Assembly: GCA_025174535.1 (NCBI GenBank)
Contig: JALBUN010000048.1
Coordinates: forward strand, 124,001-188,000
Source of the DNA: Cantharellus purpuraceus
Lineage: Eukaryota > Basidiomycota > Agaricomycetes > Cantharellales > Hydnaceae
Direction of reading: 5' to 3'
Length of the DNA stretch: 64,000 bases
Made by a program: the position numbers and the translations under genes. The notes beneath the pieces were generated by a model, which made no database searches, was not told the origin of the DNA, and saw nothing but the letters and a program-made list of their open reading frames with translations. This document shows, piece by piece, positions 46,757-59,700 of this stretch. Positions within the stretch are counted from its first letter, which is position 1, and each line of letters begins with the position of its first letter.

Positions 46757-49408
46757 ATGCACGCCGCCGCCGCCGCCGAGCGCGTGCACGTCCCCCCTGA
46801 CGAGCCCCCCGAGTCTCCCTTTTCCCCCCCGTACCGCACCGACGCCTGCATCGAGCACCGTCCCGTGCAGCTCCACCCGCACCTGCGCATCCAGCTCGAG
46901 GCCAGCGTCCAGAGCATGCACCAGGCCGCGCTCATCCGGCTCGTCCGCCAGGTCCACGCCTGTCCGGAGCCCGTCCCGCCCCTCCTCGCCCCCGACTGTC
47001 TTCCCAGTGAGTGTGCCGTGCGTCGTCGTGCACGCCGTCGTCGTTTCTCACGTCGTGGCAGGCCATTCTGATCTGCAGCAAGGCGAGCGCATCCACGCGG
47101 TGTGCCAGGTGTGTGTTGCATGCGTCTGGCACGTCCGGCCCGCTCTCACGCCCCCCCGCCCCCAGCTGCTCTCCCAGATCCGCGAACAGCAGCACCAGGC
47201 GCAGCTGCGGCAGGCGTACCAGGCGTACGGCGCAGACCACCGCACCGCCGCCAAGCAGCTCTACGCCCGCGAGCAGTTCGCCGTGGCATACATCCACTAC
47301 TGGTCCCTCTTCGCCTGTCTCGCGTGCGACCAGTGTCGCCGTCTGCCCCCCGCCCACCGCCACAACCTCGCCGTCGACCTCCTCGAGAAGCTCGCCGTCA
47401 CCGCCCTCCGCGCCGGCTGGCTCGCCGACGCCGCCAACTTTGCCGCCGAGGCCCTCCGGCGCGAGGACCAGAGCACCCGCGCCCGCATCTGGCTGGCCAC
47501 CGCCCAGCTGGGCCTCGGCACCCTCGACGCCGCCCGCACCAACCTCTCCCTCCTGCCCCGCCGCGGCCACTTTCCCCCCTCCTTCCCCCCCTGGATCGAG
47601 GCCCGCGTCGTCGCCCAGCGCGAGGTCCTCGCCCGCCTCGAGCAGGAGGCCCGCGGCGTCTTTGACGTCCGCGCCATGGACCGCGACCCCCCCGACGCCC
47701 GTCCCCGCACGCCCCACTCCACGGCCGTGTTTCAGATCGAGGCCACCCCCCGTGGCTGGCGCACCATGGCCCGCGTGGCCAAGGATGCCCTCTTGTTGGT
47801 CGCCGCCCCGCTGGCCTGTGCGCCCTGTTACACTGCGGACGATGAGGCGGCGGCGCCAGCTGCACCGGCAGCACCGGCAGCACCGGCAGCGCCGTCCTGC
47901 GAAACACCGAGCACGCACCTCCCGCCCCTCCCGCTGGGCACGCCCTCTTCCGCCTCCCCTCTGGCGGACGACGACGCCAACGACCCCACGTCGCTCTTCT
48001 CGCTGGCGCTCGTGGCGGACAGCGTGTTTGAGCAGGCCAAGGCGCATTCGGAGCTGGACAGCGCCGCGGCGGCGCAGGCGCGTGCGTTGCGTGCGTATCT
48101 CCATCCGCGGGGTGTGTTGGCGTCTGCGTTTGTGCCGACGCAGACGGGCGCGGGCGCGGGCGCAGGCACGGGCGCGTTGCAGCCGAGCGGGTTCCCGAGG
48201 ACGGTGCATGAGGAGGACCCGGCGGTGATGACGCTGGCGGAGCTGGCGGAGGGGGTGTATATGGAGGCAAAGGTGTTGCCGGTGGTGAGGGTGGCGGTGA
48301 GGGGTGCGGCGGCGAGGGCGGGTGCTGCTGCGAGGGCGGTGGCGAGGAGGCGGAGGTGGGAGGGGGCGGTGGGGTCGGGGGAGGTGATTGAGGTGGTGGG
48401 GAACGAGTTGAGGGCCGCTGCTATACTTGTGGCGCAGCATTATACGGTGTGTATTCCGCATCCGCATGGTGATGCTACGACGTCCGCCTTTGCGTCTTCC
48501 TGCTCTGCCTCCGCCTCGTCGTACGAACGACCGTTGCACGCGGGGCATGCGGTGTACGTGCCGGCGTTGAAGCTGGTGCCGTGTGCGGCGCCGGGGGAGG
48601 CGAATACGTATCCTACGTTTCATGGGCCGTATCTCGTGAGTGTTTTTCAGTACAGGTGTGGGTGGAGTGCTGATGGGTGGTATTGTTTTTTATGCACGCA
48701 CGCACGCACGCACTGGTATCGGCATTGGTATCGTGTTTAATGTCATCTTTTATTTATTATTTATTTTCACGACATGATGTTTTTTTTATCTGTCTGATTC
48801 ATTGTGGACAGTTTTTACGCGCGATGACGGATTTGAGAGCGGGGACGATTTTGTCGTTTGGGGGGTTTTCGGGGGGGAGGATGATGGCTGCTGGTGCTTC
48901 TGGCTCTGGGGCTGGTGCTTCGGGTGGTTCTGGTGCTGGTGGTTCTGGCTCTGGCTCGGGTGCCTCGGGTGGAGCCTCGGGTGCTTCAGGTGCCTCGGGT
49001 GCTTCAGGTGCAGGCATGGGCGCGGGAGGGACGGTGTTGAGAGCGCGTGTGACGGCGTTGGCGTCGGGATCGGGACCGGGATTGGGACCGGGAGGGGAGA
49101 GTCTGGGAGGGGAGAGTGGTGCGACGTCAAGGGTGTCGCGGTTGAGTCCGAGTCCTAGTCTCCGTCACAGTCCTAGTGTCAGTCCGGGGCCTAGTGTCAG
49201 TCCGGGGCCTAGTCTCAGTCCGGGGCCCAGTCCGACGCGTCCCAGTCCGGCGGGTGCTGCTAGTGCGGGGAGTGGGGTGGGGTCGAAGGTGTCGTCGAGG
49301 GGGTTGTTGGTTCCTCCTGGTGGTGGTACTGGTGGTGCGACGCCTTCCTCGGGGTCGTCGTCTCGTCCGCCTTCTTCGTCTCGGTCTCCGCTATCCTGGT
49401 CGTCGTGA
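46757..49408 (+). CDS. Unknown helical-repeat protein with Gly/Ser/Pro tail
   Basis: Start ATG at 46757 (MHAAAAAERVHVPPDEPP), 136 bp after the previous gene. Introns with GT-AG ends at about 47007, 47109 and 48636-48811 restore one frame. The middle is alpha-helical and TPR-like: REQFAVAYIHYWSLFACLACDQC, then LAVDLLEKLAVTALRAGWLADAANF and ARIWLATAQLGLGTLDAARTNL. An Ala/Pro repeat (APAAPAAPAAP) follows near 47860. The end (48830-49405) is low-complexity: Gly-Ala-Ser repeats, then SVSPGPSVSPGPSLSPGPS. I recognise no catalytic motif. GC-rich like its neighbour. Size near 780 residues. Confidence 0.65.
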
Positions 49409-50629
49409 AGATGCGGGAATATGGGGATATGGGGAAAAATAGAGGGAAAATGGAGGAGGGGGAGAAGGGGGAGAAGAAAAGAAAAGAAAAGAAAAATAAC
49501 AAGAACAAGAAGAACAAGAACAAGAACAAGAACAGGGAATGGGTCAAAGAGTTGTGTTTGCGAGCGATGATCGTGTGTGTGGTGCTTTTTTGATGACCTC
49601 TTCACCACTCCTCTTTTTTTTGCTTTTTTTTTCGTGATCCTGCCCTGCCGTGTTGTTGTTGTTGCTTCTTTCCCGCGTGCACGCTTTTCGACTCGTGCTG
49701 CTGCTCCGCGTTTTGATTCATTGTCCTGTTTTTTTTTCTCATTCTTTCCCTATTCCCGCCCCCGCCCTCGTCTTCGTCTTTTTTTCGTTGACATATATGT
49801 TTCTCTATGCAGCACCCGTCTACCCCCCCTCGTACATTCTAGCGTAACACTACTACTTGCATTATAGTTGTCGTATCCATCCATATGCATCATTTCGACG
49901 ACGTCTTGGACGCTATTTTTTTTTTCTCGTTTGTTTGATTCTGTTCATTCATTTACTGATGTTTCTTCTTTCTATTAAATCTTTGTCTTGTTGTGCTTTT
50001 TTTAAATTTTTACTCCCCCCCCCCCTTCTGTTTTGGACGATTAATTGGATTCTCGCCATAGGACTCGTCAACTCGCTCCTGTTTTGTGTCATACAACCAC
50101 GGTCGGTCGTCCGTAGTTTGTTTGTGACACTGCTCCGAAACACGTTTACATAGATTTTTACTTTTCTTTCATTGATATATATGCGTACATGTATTTTGTA
50201 TACAGTGTCATAACATGATTGTACGCATATATATTATAAAACGCTTCTCGAGTCGAAAGTCGCCTTCTGTTGTTTGATGTATAGGATCTACGTAGCGAGC
50301 GGCATGGCAACGCCAGTCCACGGTGAACCATGACATGTTGACCACACCGTACTTCATGGAAACCTTATAATCACATCCGGAGCCCCCATGTCCAAATCCA
50401 GCCACAAACGATCTCGGCAACTTTATACCACGCACACCATGAAAAAAAACCTTCTTTTCTTCGACCCCAAGTTCATTAATCATGGCATTGTCATGCTTCG
50501 GGAGCGGGAACATGCGTACGTACGTACGTGGCTAATGGACGGTAGGGTTGTTCGAGAAGGCGTCCTTCCACTTGTGAGAGAGCGATGGGGAAGATCGCGC
50601 ATCCATCCGAGGGGGGCAGTATCATAAGC
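49409..50629. other. Intergenic, T-rich
   Basis: Purine-rich (AAGAAC repeats near 49500) then T-rich sequence, with a C-run near 50015. Probably UTR and spacer. The short frame at 50388-50627 has no motif. A perfect hairpin is listed separately. Confidence 0.5.
50175..50234. repeat. Perfect 15-bp inverted repeat
   Basis: Arms ATATATATGCGTACA (50175-50189) and its exact reverse complement (50220-50234), with a 30-nt loop. Role unknown; could be a small transposon scar or an mRNA 3' hairpin. Confidence 0.7.
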
Positions 50630-51541
50630 TTAAAACACCCAGGAAGCCCCGAGAGCCCCGAGATCTCCAGAGATCTCGAGACGCAACACACCGCAGGGTT
50701 CGAGGGCCCACCTACTACTTGCCTTGTATGTTTCGTGAGTGGCTTTGGTGCCATGTTGAAGGATCATCGTCGTCCCGTCGTCAAAAGGGCGGAGAGAGTC
50801 CTGGACAGGGAGGGCGAGAGACTGCTTTCGGCTTGGGGTGTGGATGCTCCCCCCCCCTGGCGTGCTGCGTGATGTGAGGGGTGGGGGGGAGGCGATCGAC
50901 GGGACATGCCGTCTGTGCACCGGGAGGGGTGAATCGAGATCGAGTCTGTGAGGGGGGTGCGAAGGGCGCGAGGGGGATGGGAATGAACGAATGTGGTATG
51001 GAGATCGACATACTACCCGAGGGCTGCGCTCAAAGCGATGGGTGACGAGACGGCGAAAACCTGACAGAGGGCTCGAGGGGTAGAACCTCCGAACAGGAGC
51101 AGGCGCGTGATTCCCGAATTCGATGGCTTCCATGAGATTGGTTGCCGAGATCGGGAAGGCTAATGGGAGAAGACGCGAGAGTGAGCATCGGGGAGGGTCA
51201 TGTTCCGGGTTCATAGGGCGGTGAACGGGGAAGGGGGATTGCTCGAGGGTGTGGCATGCCATTCGTGGAACATGGCGAGCATATGCGCCACTTGGCGCGG
51301 CTGTCGATTTGAAAGATGTAGTCATATGAGATGAGAGGGAATGGAAGGTGAGTGGATCTGTAGTGCGACTGCTGGGCTTGCCGAGATCGGTGGCAGCCGT
51401 GTCCAGGTGAGCATCGAGGACGGTCACGAGCCATATCCGTGTGGCAATGAACACAGGGGATGGAGGTTGCAGTGCGTCAGGAGCCATTAGTGGGAGATTG
51501 ACGCGAGTGTGCTCAGAGATCAAATGGACAGAGGGTTCCAA
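50630..51541 (-). CDS. Orphan ORF, 303 codons, doubtful
   Basis: One uninterrupted frame starting MEPSVHLISEHTRVNLPL, rich in Arg, Ser, Pro and His, without domains or membrane segments. Long intronless frames are unusual for this genome, and the composition is that expected from chance in GC-rich DNA. The overlapping plus-strand frame at 50585-50872 is equally unsupported. Possibly a non-coding or repeat region. Confidence 0.25.
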   Translation of the reverse strand: MEPSVHLISEHTRVNLPLMAPDALQPPSPVFIATRIWLVTVLDAHLDTAATDLGKPSSRTTDPLTFHSLSSHMTTSFKSTAAPSGAYARHVPRMACHTLEQSPFPVHRPMNPEHDPPRCSLSRLLPLAFPISATNLMEAIEFGNHAPAPVRRFYPSSPLSGFRRLVTHRFERSPRVVCRSPYHIRSFPSPSRPSHPPHRLDLDSPLPVHRRHVPSIASPPPLTSRSTPGGGSIHTPSRKQSLALPVQDSLRPFDDGTTMILQHGTKATHETYKASSRWALEPCGVLRLEISGDLGALGASWVF

Positions 51542-52251
51542 TCAAGGGGAGGCGTATGGGTTCTCGAAGTTGACGGCTTCTTCGAAAAGATCGTGTGCAG
51601 AGATCGCTGAAATCGACGGGTGGGCGCGAGAGAGTGAGCAGTACACCAGCGAGGCTAACCATCACCCCTAGTGGGTAGACGCAAGTGTTTGATGCAGATC
51701 AGACGAGCGGAGCATGGTGTTCCGCCTTTGTGTTCAGACGATTTGGGGGGCTGGAGGTGACTTTTGCACACCGGAGAAATTTTTTTGGGTTTGATGTGTT
51801 TCGAGTTGAATAGAGCACGTCCACGGGCTCAGATGGTGCCCTTGTGATATCGGGTCGAGATGGGAAGTGCATATGCCTGGTCTTGTGTGAAACAGGATCA
51901 GTTTGTGAATGTAGGCTGTCTCCAAGGAACGGAAAGGTCTCATAAAGTCCTCTAAACTAACAGGGCCGGTGTAATCGGTCGTATCCATGTGCCATGGTCC
52001 ATTTAGCACCCTGCTGTGCAATGATTGTCTTGCAGCTCTGGTTGGACTTTACTACATATCTGCTCGCTGAAAATGTTATTGGAGAACTTGTAGATGATGG
52101 TCTATCGGCGAATGTGGCTGAAGGTGAAGCGAGGGCGGTGACGACCGTTGCCCAACACAGCCAAATACGGAGTACATTCTTACCTATACATCAACGCTAT
52201 ACCCTAACCCACTCTTACTTTCTTCAGAACACACTTTTTGTACGTTACTAG
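51542..52251. other. Upstream region of coronin
   Basis: No gene recognised. Contains the promoter and 5' UTR of coronin. Confidence 0.5.
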
Positions 52252-54184
52252 ATGTCTCGCTTTGTTAGACCATCCAAATATCGGTGAGCATCTCTCGGAC
52301 CAACCTAGGAACCAGTATATTCAAGCAACGACAGACATGTCTTTGGGCAACCCGCCAAAAAGGAACATTGCCTCGAAAATGTCAAAGTCTCCAGCAGCGC
52401 ATGGGACACCAACCTCCTCGCCGTCTCCGGTGTGAGTATGCCCACCCGATCTCTTATCAGTACACGACGATTGACAATCCTTCCGCAGTCCTACCTTAGT
52501 TTGAACTGGAATGCCTCCGGTGGTGGCGCATTTGCCATTCTTCCCCTCCCATCACCCTTCCGTCCTCCTCCTCAGAACCTTCCTTACAAACTGCCCGACG
52601 TCATCCCCCTTGCCCGTGGTCACACTGCCCCAGTTCTCGACACCGACTGGTCGCCCTTTGACGACAACGTCGTCGCTTCCGGAGGCGAAGACGGGAAAGT
52701 GCTCGTCTGGAAAGTCTCACCAGATGCTTTCGAGGGCTGGGGCGCGGACGGTTGGGTGCCGCAGGACTTTGACCCGGTAGCGCGTATCGATGGCTCACCA
52801 CGCAAGATCGGTCAAGTCCTTTTCCACCCCACCGCCTCCTACGTCCTTGCAACCGCTTCGGGTGAGCACAGCGTCAAGCTGTGGGACCTCAACGTCGCCG
52901 AGTCCCCCCGAGCGACGCTTGTCGGCCACACGGACACTATTCAGAGTATAGCATTCAACAGTACCGGCACGGTCCTTGCAACGACCTCGCGAGATAGGAA
53001 GATCCGACTGTTCGATCCCAGAGCAGGTGGAGAGGCTGTAAGAGTGACGGATGGGCACAGCGGAATTAAAGGCGCCAGGGTGTGTTGGATGGGCGACAAG
53101 GACAATTTTGCTACGACGGGTTTCAGTAAGATGAGTGACAGAGAGGCCATAGTCTGGGAGGCTGGCGGACTGGGTGTCGTCAAGAAGTTGGCTCTTGACC
53201 AGTCTGCAGGTGTGGTCATGCCCTTCTGGAGTGACAACAATGTTCTTTTCCTTGGTGCGTCGCATCGTCACTTGTCAAAGTAACGTTACTGACGTTGCTT
53301 TCACAGCTGGAAAGGGGTAGGCGTTGTTTCCTTTCCCCCACTGATTCATGCTGACAATCGTACAGCGATGGCAATGTCCGTTACTATGAGTGGGAGTCTG
53401 ACTCGCTGTACGCTCTCGCCGAGCACAAGTCTGCTGATCCCCAGCGAGGCATGTGCTTCCTTCCCCGTCGTGCGCTCAACGTATCCGAATGCGAAATCGC
53501 GCGTGCATACAAGGTTGCAGGAACAACCATCGAGCCCATCGCATTCGTTGTTCCTCGTAAAGTGCGCCCCCTTTCTTTCCTCTCACGCCGCTTCAACAAC
53601 TAACTACAACACCCCTTCCAAGGCTGACTCCTTCCAATCCGACATCTTCCCTCCCGCTCCATCCTCCGAGCCCGCACTCACCGCGGGTGAGTTCTTCTCC
53701 GGAAAAATTGCCGCGCCGAAGCTGGTCGATCTCGATACAGGCGCTATCTACGCGGGCAGTGCTCCCACGAGAACTGCTAGTGCTCCTGCTCCTGCCCCTG
53801 CTTCGGCGCCTGTTGCAGCACAGCCAGCAAGAGCTGCAAGCATTCCAACCCCAACCCCCACTGCTACACGTGCATCTCCTCCAGCGTCTCCGACGGCGCC
53901 TATAAATATTCCGGCGGTCTCGCACCCATCTTCTTCACCCAAGGAGTCGGGCTCGCCTTCCCACTCGCGGACCAATGGGGTACGCGGTCTTGGTTTTTAC
54001 CATCATCCTAACTATTCATCCTGATGTTGAGCAGTCTCCAACCTCTTCTTCTTCTGCATTGCAAGAAGAAAACACGCGATTAAATTCTGAGCTGCGCGCT
54101 GCACGGGGCCAGATTCGGACACTCGAGCTGCAGATTGAGAGCATGCGTGCGAACGCGCAGAAGGCTGCGGCGCTTTTGGGATAG
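52252..54184 (+). CDS. CRN1: Coronin, actin-binding WD40 protein
   Basis: Start MSRFVRPSKYR, the coronin signature, at 52252. A small exon gives HVFGQPAKKEHCLENVKVSS and SAWDTNLLAVSG, then the main exon holds the propeller: HTAPVLDTDWSPFDDNVVAS, GEDGKVLVWKV, ASGEHSVKLWDLN, HTDTIQSIAFNSTG, TSRDRKIRLFDPRAG, DREAIVWEAGGLG. Further short exons give GDGNVRYYEWESDSLYAL and RGMCFLPRRALNVSECEIARAYK. A Pro/Ala/Ser linker (about 53760-53970) leads to the C-terminal coiled coil LQEENTRLNSELRAARGQIRTL, which trimerises coronins. The stop is at 54182-54184. Coronin bundles F-actin and regulates Arp2/3 at cortical patches. All parts are present, size about 530 residues. Confidence 0.95.
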
Positions 54185-56314
54185 AGACTGATCGATGGTG
54201 GAATGCGGTGCGCAGGCGCAGGTGGGAAGGGAATAAATAGCAAAGGCATAGTATAATAGTACCGAACTGTAAAAATTCGACGTGGGGATAAATTCTTACT
54301 GATTCTTTGCAATTGAGTGCTAATCGTTCGAGTCGTATCAGTATCTGGTCATCACAGAAATGCATGCGATGGCAAGACTCTTGTCACCTGCTGTATAACA
54401 GACTTTCCTCGCAGTACGTACATCCCTATTGAGCAAAACTCCTGTGGCGAGTACAATTGCAAGGCGAGCCTATAATCACACAATCACTCCCTGGTGTCAT
54501 CTGTATGGAGATGTCCGCGGGTTGCTGTCCCAAAGGCTGCATATATATGAATTCGAGGCACCGTTGAGACGCCGAAATCTGATAGGTGAAGCTGGAAGAG
54601 TTCTTTCAGAGTTGTAATTCCAGATCACGAGACAGACCCTTGCAGACCAAGTAGATATGATTTCCTCGAAACGATCAATATCAATCACCCGCTACTGATG
54701 TTTGTGGCCGTGAAACGGACAGACAAGACCATCATGAGTTGGAGGTGCCTCTAAGATATTTCTCCGTCTATATGCTCAATACTAAATCGTCCGATGTCGC
54801 TGTATGTTTCATGGAGATCCGGCCTGAAAAACAATATGCTGGACTGCAGGTACGACAAACACAGAAACGCACGTACTCGATTGGTTTCAGTGGGACATAC
54901 CTAGGCATCAGACCTCCCAGTCTTTCCAGAACTAGTAAGCTCTCCTTACCGTTGGAAGCGGGGAGAGACGTTGGAAATGATTACCAGAGAATTTTAAAAT
55001 ATATCGAACTCTGATGAACGAGGGGATTCCGATTTCGCCACGAGAAACACGGCATTCTTAATATTTTGAGTGTCTCCCCATTTAGGGCCATAATCTGCGT
55101 CAGTTTCCCCAATCCAACCCCTCACTATTCGCATCTATCTCGGCTGTGAACAATTCATAGTACCGCGGGATGGCTACTCCTTGAATGTGTTCCATCTCTT
55201 CATGTAACCAGGTTTGTTTCACGCGCTAGTTTTGGAGAGCGGCGGCGAGCAGCGACTTTGATGTCGAGTGCTGGTAGGCAATATTGACTAGAAAGGTTGA
55301 CGGGGTACACCGAGCCCACTCTGCCACAACCGAATCGCTCTGCCTCTATGGAGAGATGGAGACAGAAGTCGCTTTGAGGGGGGAGTTTGGAGGGGGGACG
55401 AGGAGCTGGACCGACTCTCTTATTAGCTTCTACAGTGAGCATTGCTGGTTTCGCAGGCTTTGCTGGGCCTTTCAAGCATGTCAATGGGATTTGAGCATCC
55501 TTGATTTCAATGAGGCGGTCGATAGTCACAGATGAAAAGGCTATAAAGACCAAACAGCTTGAAAACCCCCCTCATCATGAACGTACTGGCCTGCATCCTA
55601 TCAAAAAAAAAAAAAAATAGCTTTCAGTGCCACTGCGGCTTATTCACCGAGTCGACACTTATGTAAGCTGCTTGACTGATAATTTGCTCACATGGCCTCT
55701 GCCTCAGCTCCGGCCGATTTCCTCTCTATCAGACCCACAAGTTGACCTTCATATATACATTCATATGTTTTTCTTTCCTCAGCCATTCACCCCCCACTGA
55801 ACATCTGAGATATATCAGAGCAGATTCTAATACTCTCTGCTTCAATTTCCAGTTCTTTTTAAATCTAGGCTCTTATCTGACAAGACACTGATGGTTTTGG
55901 CATTCAGTCATGTAATGCCAAAAGAGCCACAGAGAGGAGTACTAGAAGATTATCCAGTCTCACACTCTTTTTCTTACTCTTTTCTGGTTCATTTATAAGG
56001 CCATCAAACTTGAGGATCCATGTGCCTCATGCCAATGTTCAACCTGCTGCACCAATTTTACACTTCAATGGCAGGAGAAAAGCATTGAATGGCCTTTAAT
56101 TTGGTATGCAAAGCAATTGCAAGAGACAGCCATCAGGAAAGGAAGGACTCACTCTAACACCACTGCCTAAGCTCTCAGGATGCCTGTTGGAGATTTCCTA
56201 CATGTTGTGCAATGCTGCATGACCTTGTGGGAAGACAAATGTTCTGCTAAACTAGTGATGGTGTAGCAACAGTAATACCCAAAGCAGGTGTCCCATTTGT
56301 CCCTCAACACTCAG
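54185..56314. other. Intergenic, nothing recognised
   Basis: No gene, tRNA or clear repeat could be supported. A poly-A run lies near 55604. Open frames near 54740-55010 and 55200-55553 lack motifs. Confidence 0.5.
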
Positions 56315-56676
56315 TGTCAGGGTTCAAATAAGTCATATTCTATTTTTAGTATTTTCTCTTGACACCCCTATCAGTGCAGCCTGTCAGGGTGCGTCTCCCC
56401 TATTTCATTGCCCCTATCACTTCCCCTATCCTTCCTCCCCTATCTTGGTTCTCCTATCCGTCTCCATCATTTAGTATAAAGACTCGCCTTGGTGCAGTGT
56501 GATCCCCTCAGCTTGATCTCTGAGGATATCCGCTGTACCAGGTAAGTCCCATGTATTTATCAGAAACAGCTGTATAGACTGAGGATATCCGCTGTACCAG
56601 CTGGCATTATTTCTTATCGGCTCTCACTTATTGAGTATCTTGTTGTTGTGGCCTCGTCATCAGCGTCACCCTCACA
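56315..56676 (+). mobile_element. 5' LTR of a Ty3/gypsy element, 362 bp
   Basis: TGTCAGGGTTC start and CCCTCACA end. The same unit is present in reverse at 63014-63355. Contains two direct copies of GAGGATATCCGCTGTACCAG. The host 5-mer before it is CTCAG. The element's coding region begins 68 bp downstream. Confidence 0.85.
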
Positions 56677-56744
56677 GAAGATCAAGCTCATAAGATGACC
56701 CCACACCTCATAACACTTTCCCTATTAACTACTTCACCGATACC

Positions 56745-59700
56745 ATGACCGATCAGCTCCCTGAAGCCTATTGGGACACTCTAGGTGAAAGTGGTGGCTT
56801 TCTGTGAGCGTTGTTCAACACCCAGGCGCAGCAGCTCCAGCAGCTGCAACTCCAGAACCAGCACCTCCAGAGCCAGTTCGCCAATGTCCAGAACAATCTA
56901 GCAGATGCTGCCACTGCTGCCGCCATCGCTGCAGCACAGACCATCTCTCAGACCACCTCATTTCCCACACCTTCTCCTACATCGTCATCTGTTCGCCCAA
57001 TAAGGGCAGCCGAACCAGCCAAATTCAATGGAGATCGTGCAGAGACGGAAGGTTTCATTCGCTCTATCAGGCTTGCCATTGCAGTCCAGCCTACATCTTT
57101 CCCAGATGAGTGGACCAAGATCCTCTATGCCCTCTCTTTTATGACAGGAGGTTCTGCTGAAGTATGGGTGCACAATGAGACACAGGCAGTCATTGACAGG
57201 ACCTCACCGCTCTCCACCTTGGAGGAATTCATTAAGCAGGTGGAGAATGCTTTTGGGGACCCTGACCGCTCTCGAACAGCACGAACAAAGTTACACGATC
57301 TTAGGATGACACCTGGCATGTCAGCAGATGAATACACAGCACAGTTTGAGATACTAGCAGGAAGGACTGGGTTTAATGATGCAGCACTGGAAGATGCCTA
57401 TGCCCGAGGGCTCCCTGCAATGATTCTTGACAAGATCCATGCACAGCCATCCCTCCTGTCCGATCTCAAGGCATGGAAGGAAGCAGCCTGTCAAATTGAC
57501 CGCAACCACCGTCGTCTTCTAGAAGTGAGACGTGCTCAGACCTCCCTCACTCCTGTCCGCTCTACCCCATCCCGCCCTCACAGCACTCCAGTCATCTCTG
57601 TACCAACTACCTTGGCAACCTCTAATGGTGCTGCACCTATGGATATTGACTCCAACCGCCATCGCATTGAGACTCGGACGTGCTATAACTGTGGAAAGCA
57701 TGGCCATATATCCCCAGCATGCCCTGAACCACGCAAGGAATGTATCCGAGCTGATCTCACACAAACAGCAATTGCAGGCATGATATCAGAGTCAGTAGCA
57801 GCTGCACTGAAGGCCAAGGAAGAAGCGCAGAAGGCAGTAATTCCAAAGCAAGAGGAGAAGCAGGATTTTCTTGAATCATGTACTGTAGGGCTCACAAGCG
57901 ATATGTTACACGCACACTCCCCTATCCATCAGACTGAAACCAAAACAGCCATGCCTGAAAACCCTTCTCAACTTCCAGCTAAACATGATGACCCTCCTCG
58001 TCTCTACCTTCGATCTGCAGACATCCATCGATGTACAAGAATTCCCATGAAAATCCACTCGGTAGACACTGGATACCCTCTAGCCATGGATGCACTCCTC
58101 AATAGTGGTGCTACAGGAATGTTCATTGATGCAGAATATGTCAAAGCAGAGAAACTTTGAACATGCCCTCTACCACGTGCCATACCTGTTTATAACATTG
58201 ATGGGACCCCAAATGAAGCAGGTTCAATCAAGGAAGAAGTCGATCTCATCTGCACATATGGGACCCATACCGAACATGCCACATTTTCAGTCACAAGCCT
58301 GGGAACCTTTGGCATAATTGTTGGGCACACCTGGCTTGTGAAGCACAACCCAGAGGTAGACTGGCATACAGGAAAGGTACAGATGACTCGCTGCCCTGAT
58401 TCATGTGGAGAAGTACCAGAACACAAAGAGCATTCGCTTGGTACAACTCCTTCAAATGGCAAGAACTCACACAGGCAACCCCAGTACGAGGGAGACCGAA
58501 CATTTGTTATCTTTGTAGAAGAAGACTTGGAGAATATCTATGCTGGTTCAACAGTTTCTCAACAGCTTGCACAGAAGGCTGCAGAATCTACTCCAGTCAA
58601 AACCTTTGAGGAGATTGTCCCAAAGGCATACTGGGGATTTAAGGATGTTTTTGCAAAGGAGTCCTTTGACCAACTTCCACCTCGAAAACTGTGGGACCAC
58701 GCTATTGAACTCACTCCAGGAGCGCAACCCTTCAGCACAAAGGTCTATCCAATGTCCCCAAATGAGCAGAAGGAGTTGGACGCATTCCTTGAGGAGAACC
58801 TACGGAATCATCATATACGTCCTTCCAAGTCACCCATGGCATCCCCTGTCTTTTTTGTGAAGAAGAAGGACGGTAATCTTCGTTTTGTGCAAGACTACTG
58901 CAAGCTGAATGATATCACAATCAAGAACGCCTACCCACTACCCCTGGTACCAGACATCATGAATAAAATTGCCGCAGCCAATGCCAAGTACTTTACCAAG
59001 CTTGACATCCGATGGGGATATAACAATGTGCGTATTAAAGAGGGCGATGAGTGGAAGGCAGCCTTTCGAACCAATCGTGGTCTATTTGAACCCCTGGTCA
59101 TGTTCTTTGGTCTCACAAACAGCCCAGCAACCTTTCAGACGATGATGAATGGCATTTTCAAGGAGCTCATTGATGATGGCACTATGGTAGTGTTCATGGA
59201 CGACATCCTCATTTTCACTGAATCCCTAGAACAACACCACACGATTGTGCAATCTGTCCTTGAAATTCTTCGGGCCAACCACCTGTACCTCAAACCAGAG
59301 AAATGCCTTTTCTCGCAACAGAAGGTAGATTATCTTGGATTGATTCTCTCACAGGGACAGGTAGCTATGGACCCAGTTAAGGTGGCCGGAGTCAGAGACT
59401 GGCCCACACTGCGCAATGTGACAGAAGTCAAATCCTTCCTGGGTTTCATCAATTTCTATCATCGCTTCATTGAGGACTTCTCACATATCGCAAAGCCTCT
59501 GAATCGGTTAACAAAGGCAGATACACAGTGGTCCTGGATACCTGACGGCCCAGAACAAGAAGCCTTTGATAAACTCAAGCAGCTTGTCACGTCAACTCCA
59601 ATCCTTGTCCTCCCAGATCAAACCAAGCATTTTCGACTAGAGACAGATGCTTCAGCATATGCAACAGGTGCTGTTCTATCTCAACTCTGTGACGATGAGA

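Noticed and set aside
45073..48623. Long open frames on the minus strand (300-560 codons) across 45-48.6 kb
   Set aside because: They mirror GC-rich plus-strand genes, are rich in Arg, His and Pro, and have no domains. They come from the extreme codon bias.
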